64,000 nucleotides of DNA from Prochlorococcus sp. AG-388-E21 (GTDB taxonomy: Bacteria > Cyanobacteriota > Cyanobacteriia > PCC-6307 > Cyanobiaceae). A program made the position numbers and the translations under genes. Below, one piece after another: positions 63,426 to 64,000 of the stretch; the stretch's first letter is position 1, and the number at the start of each line of letters is the position of its first letter. The stretch lies in assembly GCA_003279855.1 (NCBI GenBank), contig QCGO01000001.1, positions 474,223 through 538,222 of the forward strand. Reading direction: 5' to 3'. The notes beneath the pieces were generated by a model. The model ran no database searches. It was not told the origin of the DNA and was given only the letters and a program-made list of their open reading frames with translations.

Positions 63426-63620
63426 TTATGACCTTACGGTTTTGTTTAATTCAGGCTTTTCAGCTTTTTTAGTTTGACACTCAGTGTCATCTTTAGCACA
63501 TTTGATATCTGCTTTTTTATTCATATGACTGCTGCAACTGCCTGCAATAAGAGGTAAACCACTTGTTGATGTTAATCCAGTTAAACAAAAAAAAGCAATG
63601 GTTGGAATAATTCTCTTCAT
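63426..63620 (-). CDS. small secreted Cys-containing protein (64 aa)
   Basis: Signal peptide MKRIIPTIAFFCLTGLTS, then CSSHMNKKADIKCAKDDTECQTKK. Confidence 0.6.
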   Translation of the reverse strand: MKRIIPTIAFFCLTGLTSTSGLPLIAGSCSSHMNKKADIKCAKDDTECQTKKAEKPELNKTVRS

Positions 63621-63799
63621 CTAATTGTTACTATTTGTAAATATATTATGTTACATTAAACGCCTAACTGTGAGTAGATAGGATATTTATTTGAGTTTAA
63701 TTTAATAATCAATGAATGAGTTTTGAGTATTTTCATGTATGTTGAACGATATGGGAAATAAGTAAATATTGGTCTTTTATTAACAAGTTTTTAATAGCC

Positions 63800-63897
63800 A
63801 AAAAAAAAGACTACTGCAAATAATGCAAAGCCTAGGTGATGGGGACTTTTATTATTGCAGAAATATTTATAGAGATCAACCCCACAAATAGCTCATA
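63800..63897 (-). ncRNA. candidate small RNA with intrinsic terminator
   Basis: minus strand CTGCAATAAT...ATTATTTGCAG hairpin (63814-63860) followed by U9; upstream TAATAT -10-like. Confidence 0.4.
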
Positions 63898-64000
63898 TTA
63901 TTTTTTAATTAACCATATGTAGTGTCATGAATTTTAACTTCTTATTATTTTTTGGTAAACACTTAGTGATGTGGATTAATTGGTTATTAAGTTCCTTATC

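Noticed and set aside
1-64000. CRISPR arrays, transposases, integrases, prophage, intact tRNA/rRNA, hli genes
   Set aside because: None recognised by reading the intergenic sequence and ORF translations; AT-rich homopolymers alone were not treated as repeats

Overview
AT-rich window with the gene content and order of a high-light-type Prochlorococcus or close marine picocyanobacterium (taxonomy inferred from gene content: chlP, prk, glpX, both FBP aldolases, ccsA, DUF3685). About 0-53 kb is dense core genome: a DevBCA-type exporter, rpsB-tsf, recG, sir, glyS, chlP, typA, ccsA, rpe, glpX, hemA, glgC, gnd-pgl, ilvD, purS-purQ, tandem class II and class I FBP aldolases, accD, prk, leuB, lpxD, proB, ruvX and hisA. 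About 53-58.7 kb is an iron/redox-flavoured locus: FutC-like ABC ATPase, ferritin, a Cys-rich CRP/NtcA-like regulator, a Zn-ribbon protein, an ABC ATPase and a PAO-like Rieske oxygenase. I read Fur-box-like sites, a perfect TGTA-N8-TACA palindrome and two small ORFs there that the ORF track omits. About 58.7-64 kb is gene-sparse accessory DNA with many small hypothetical or membrane ORFs and candidate ncRNAs/terminators. I recognised no tRNA, rRNA, CRISPR array, transposase or integrase. Strongest leads: the Fur to Cys-rich NtcA-like regulator circuit around ferritin; a bistable-looking rpsB leader; a PCC(DUF296)-glutaredoxin fusion; unannotated miniproteins; and a candidate minus-strand sRNA near the right edge.
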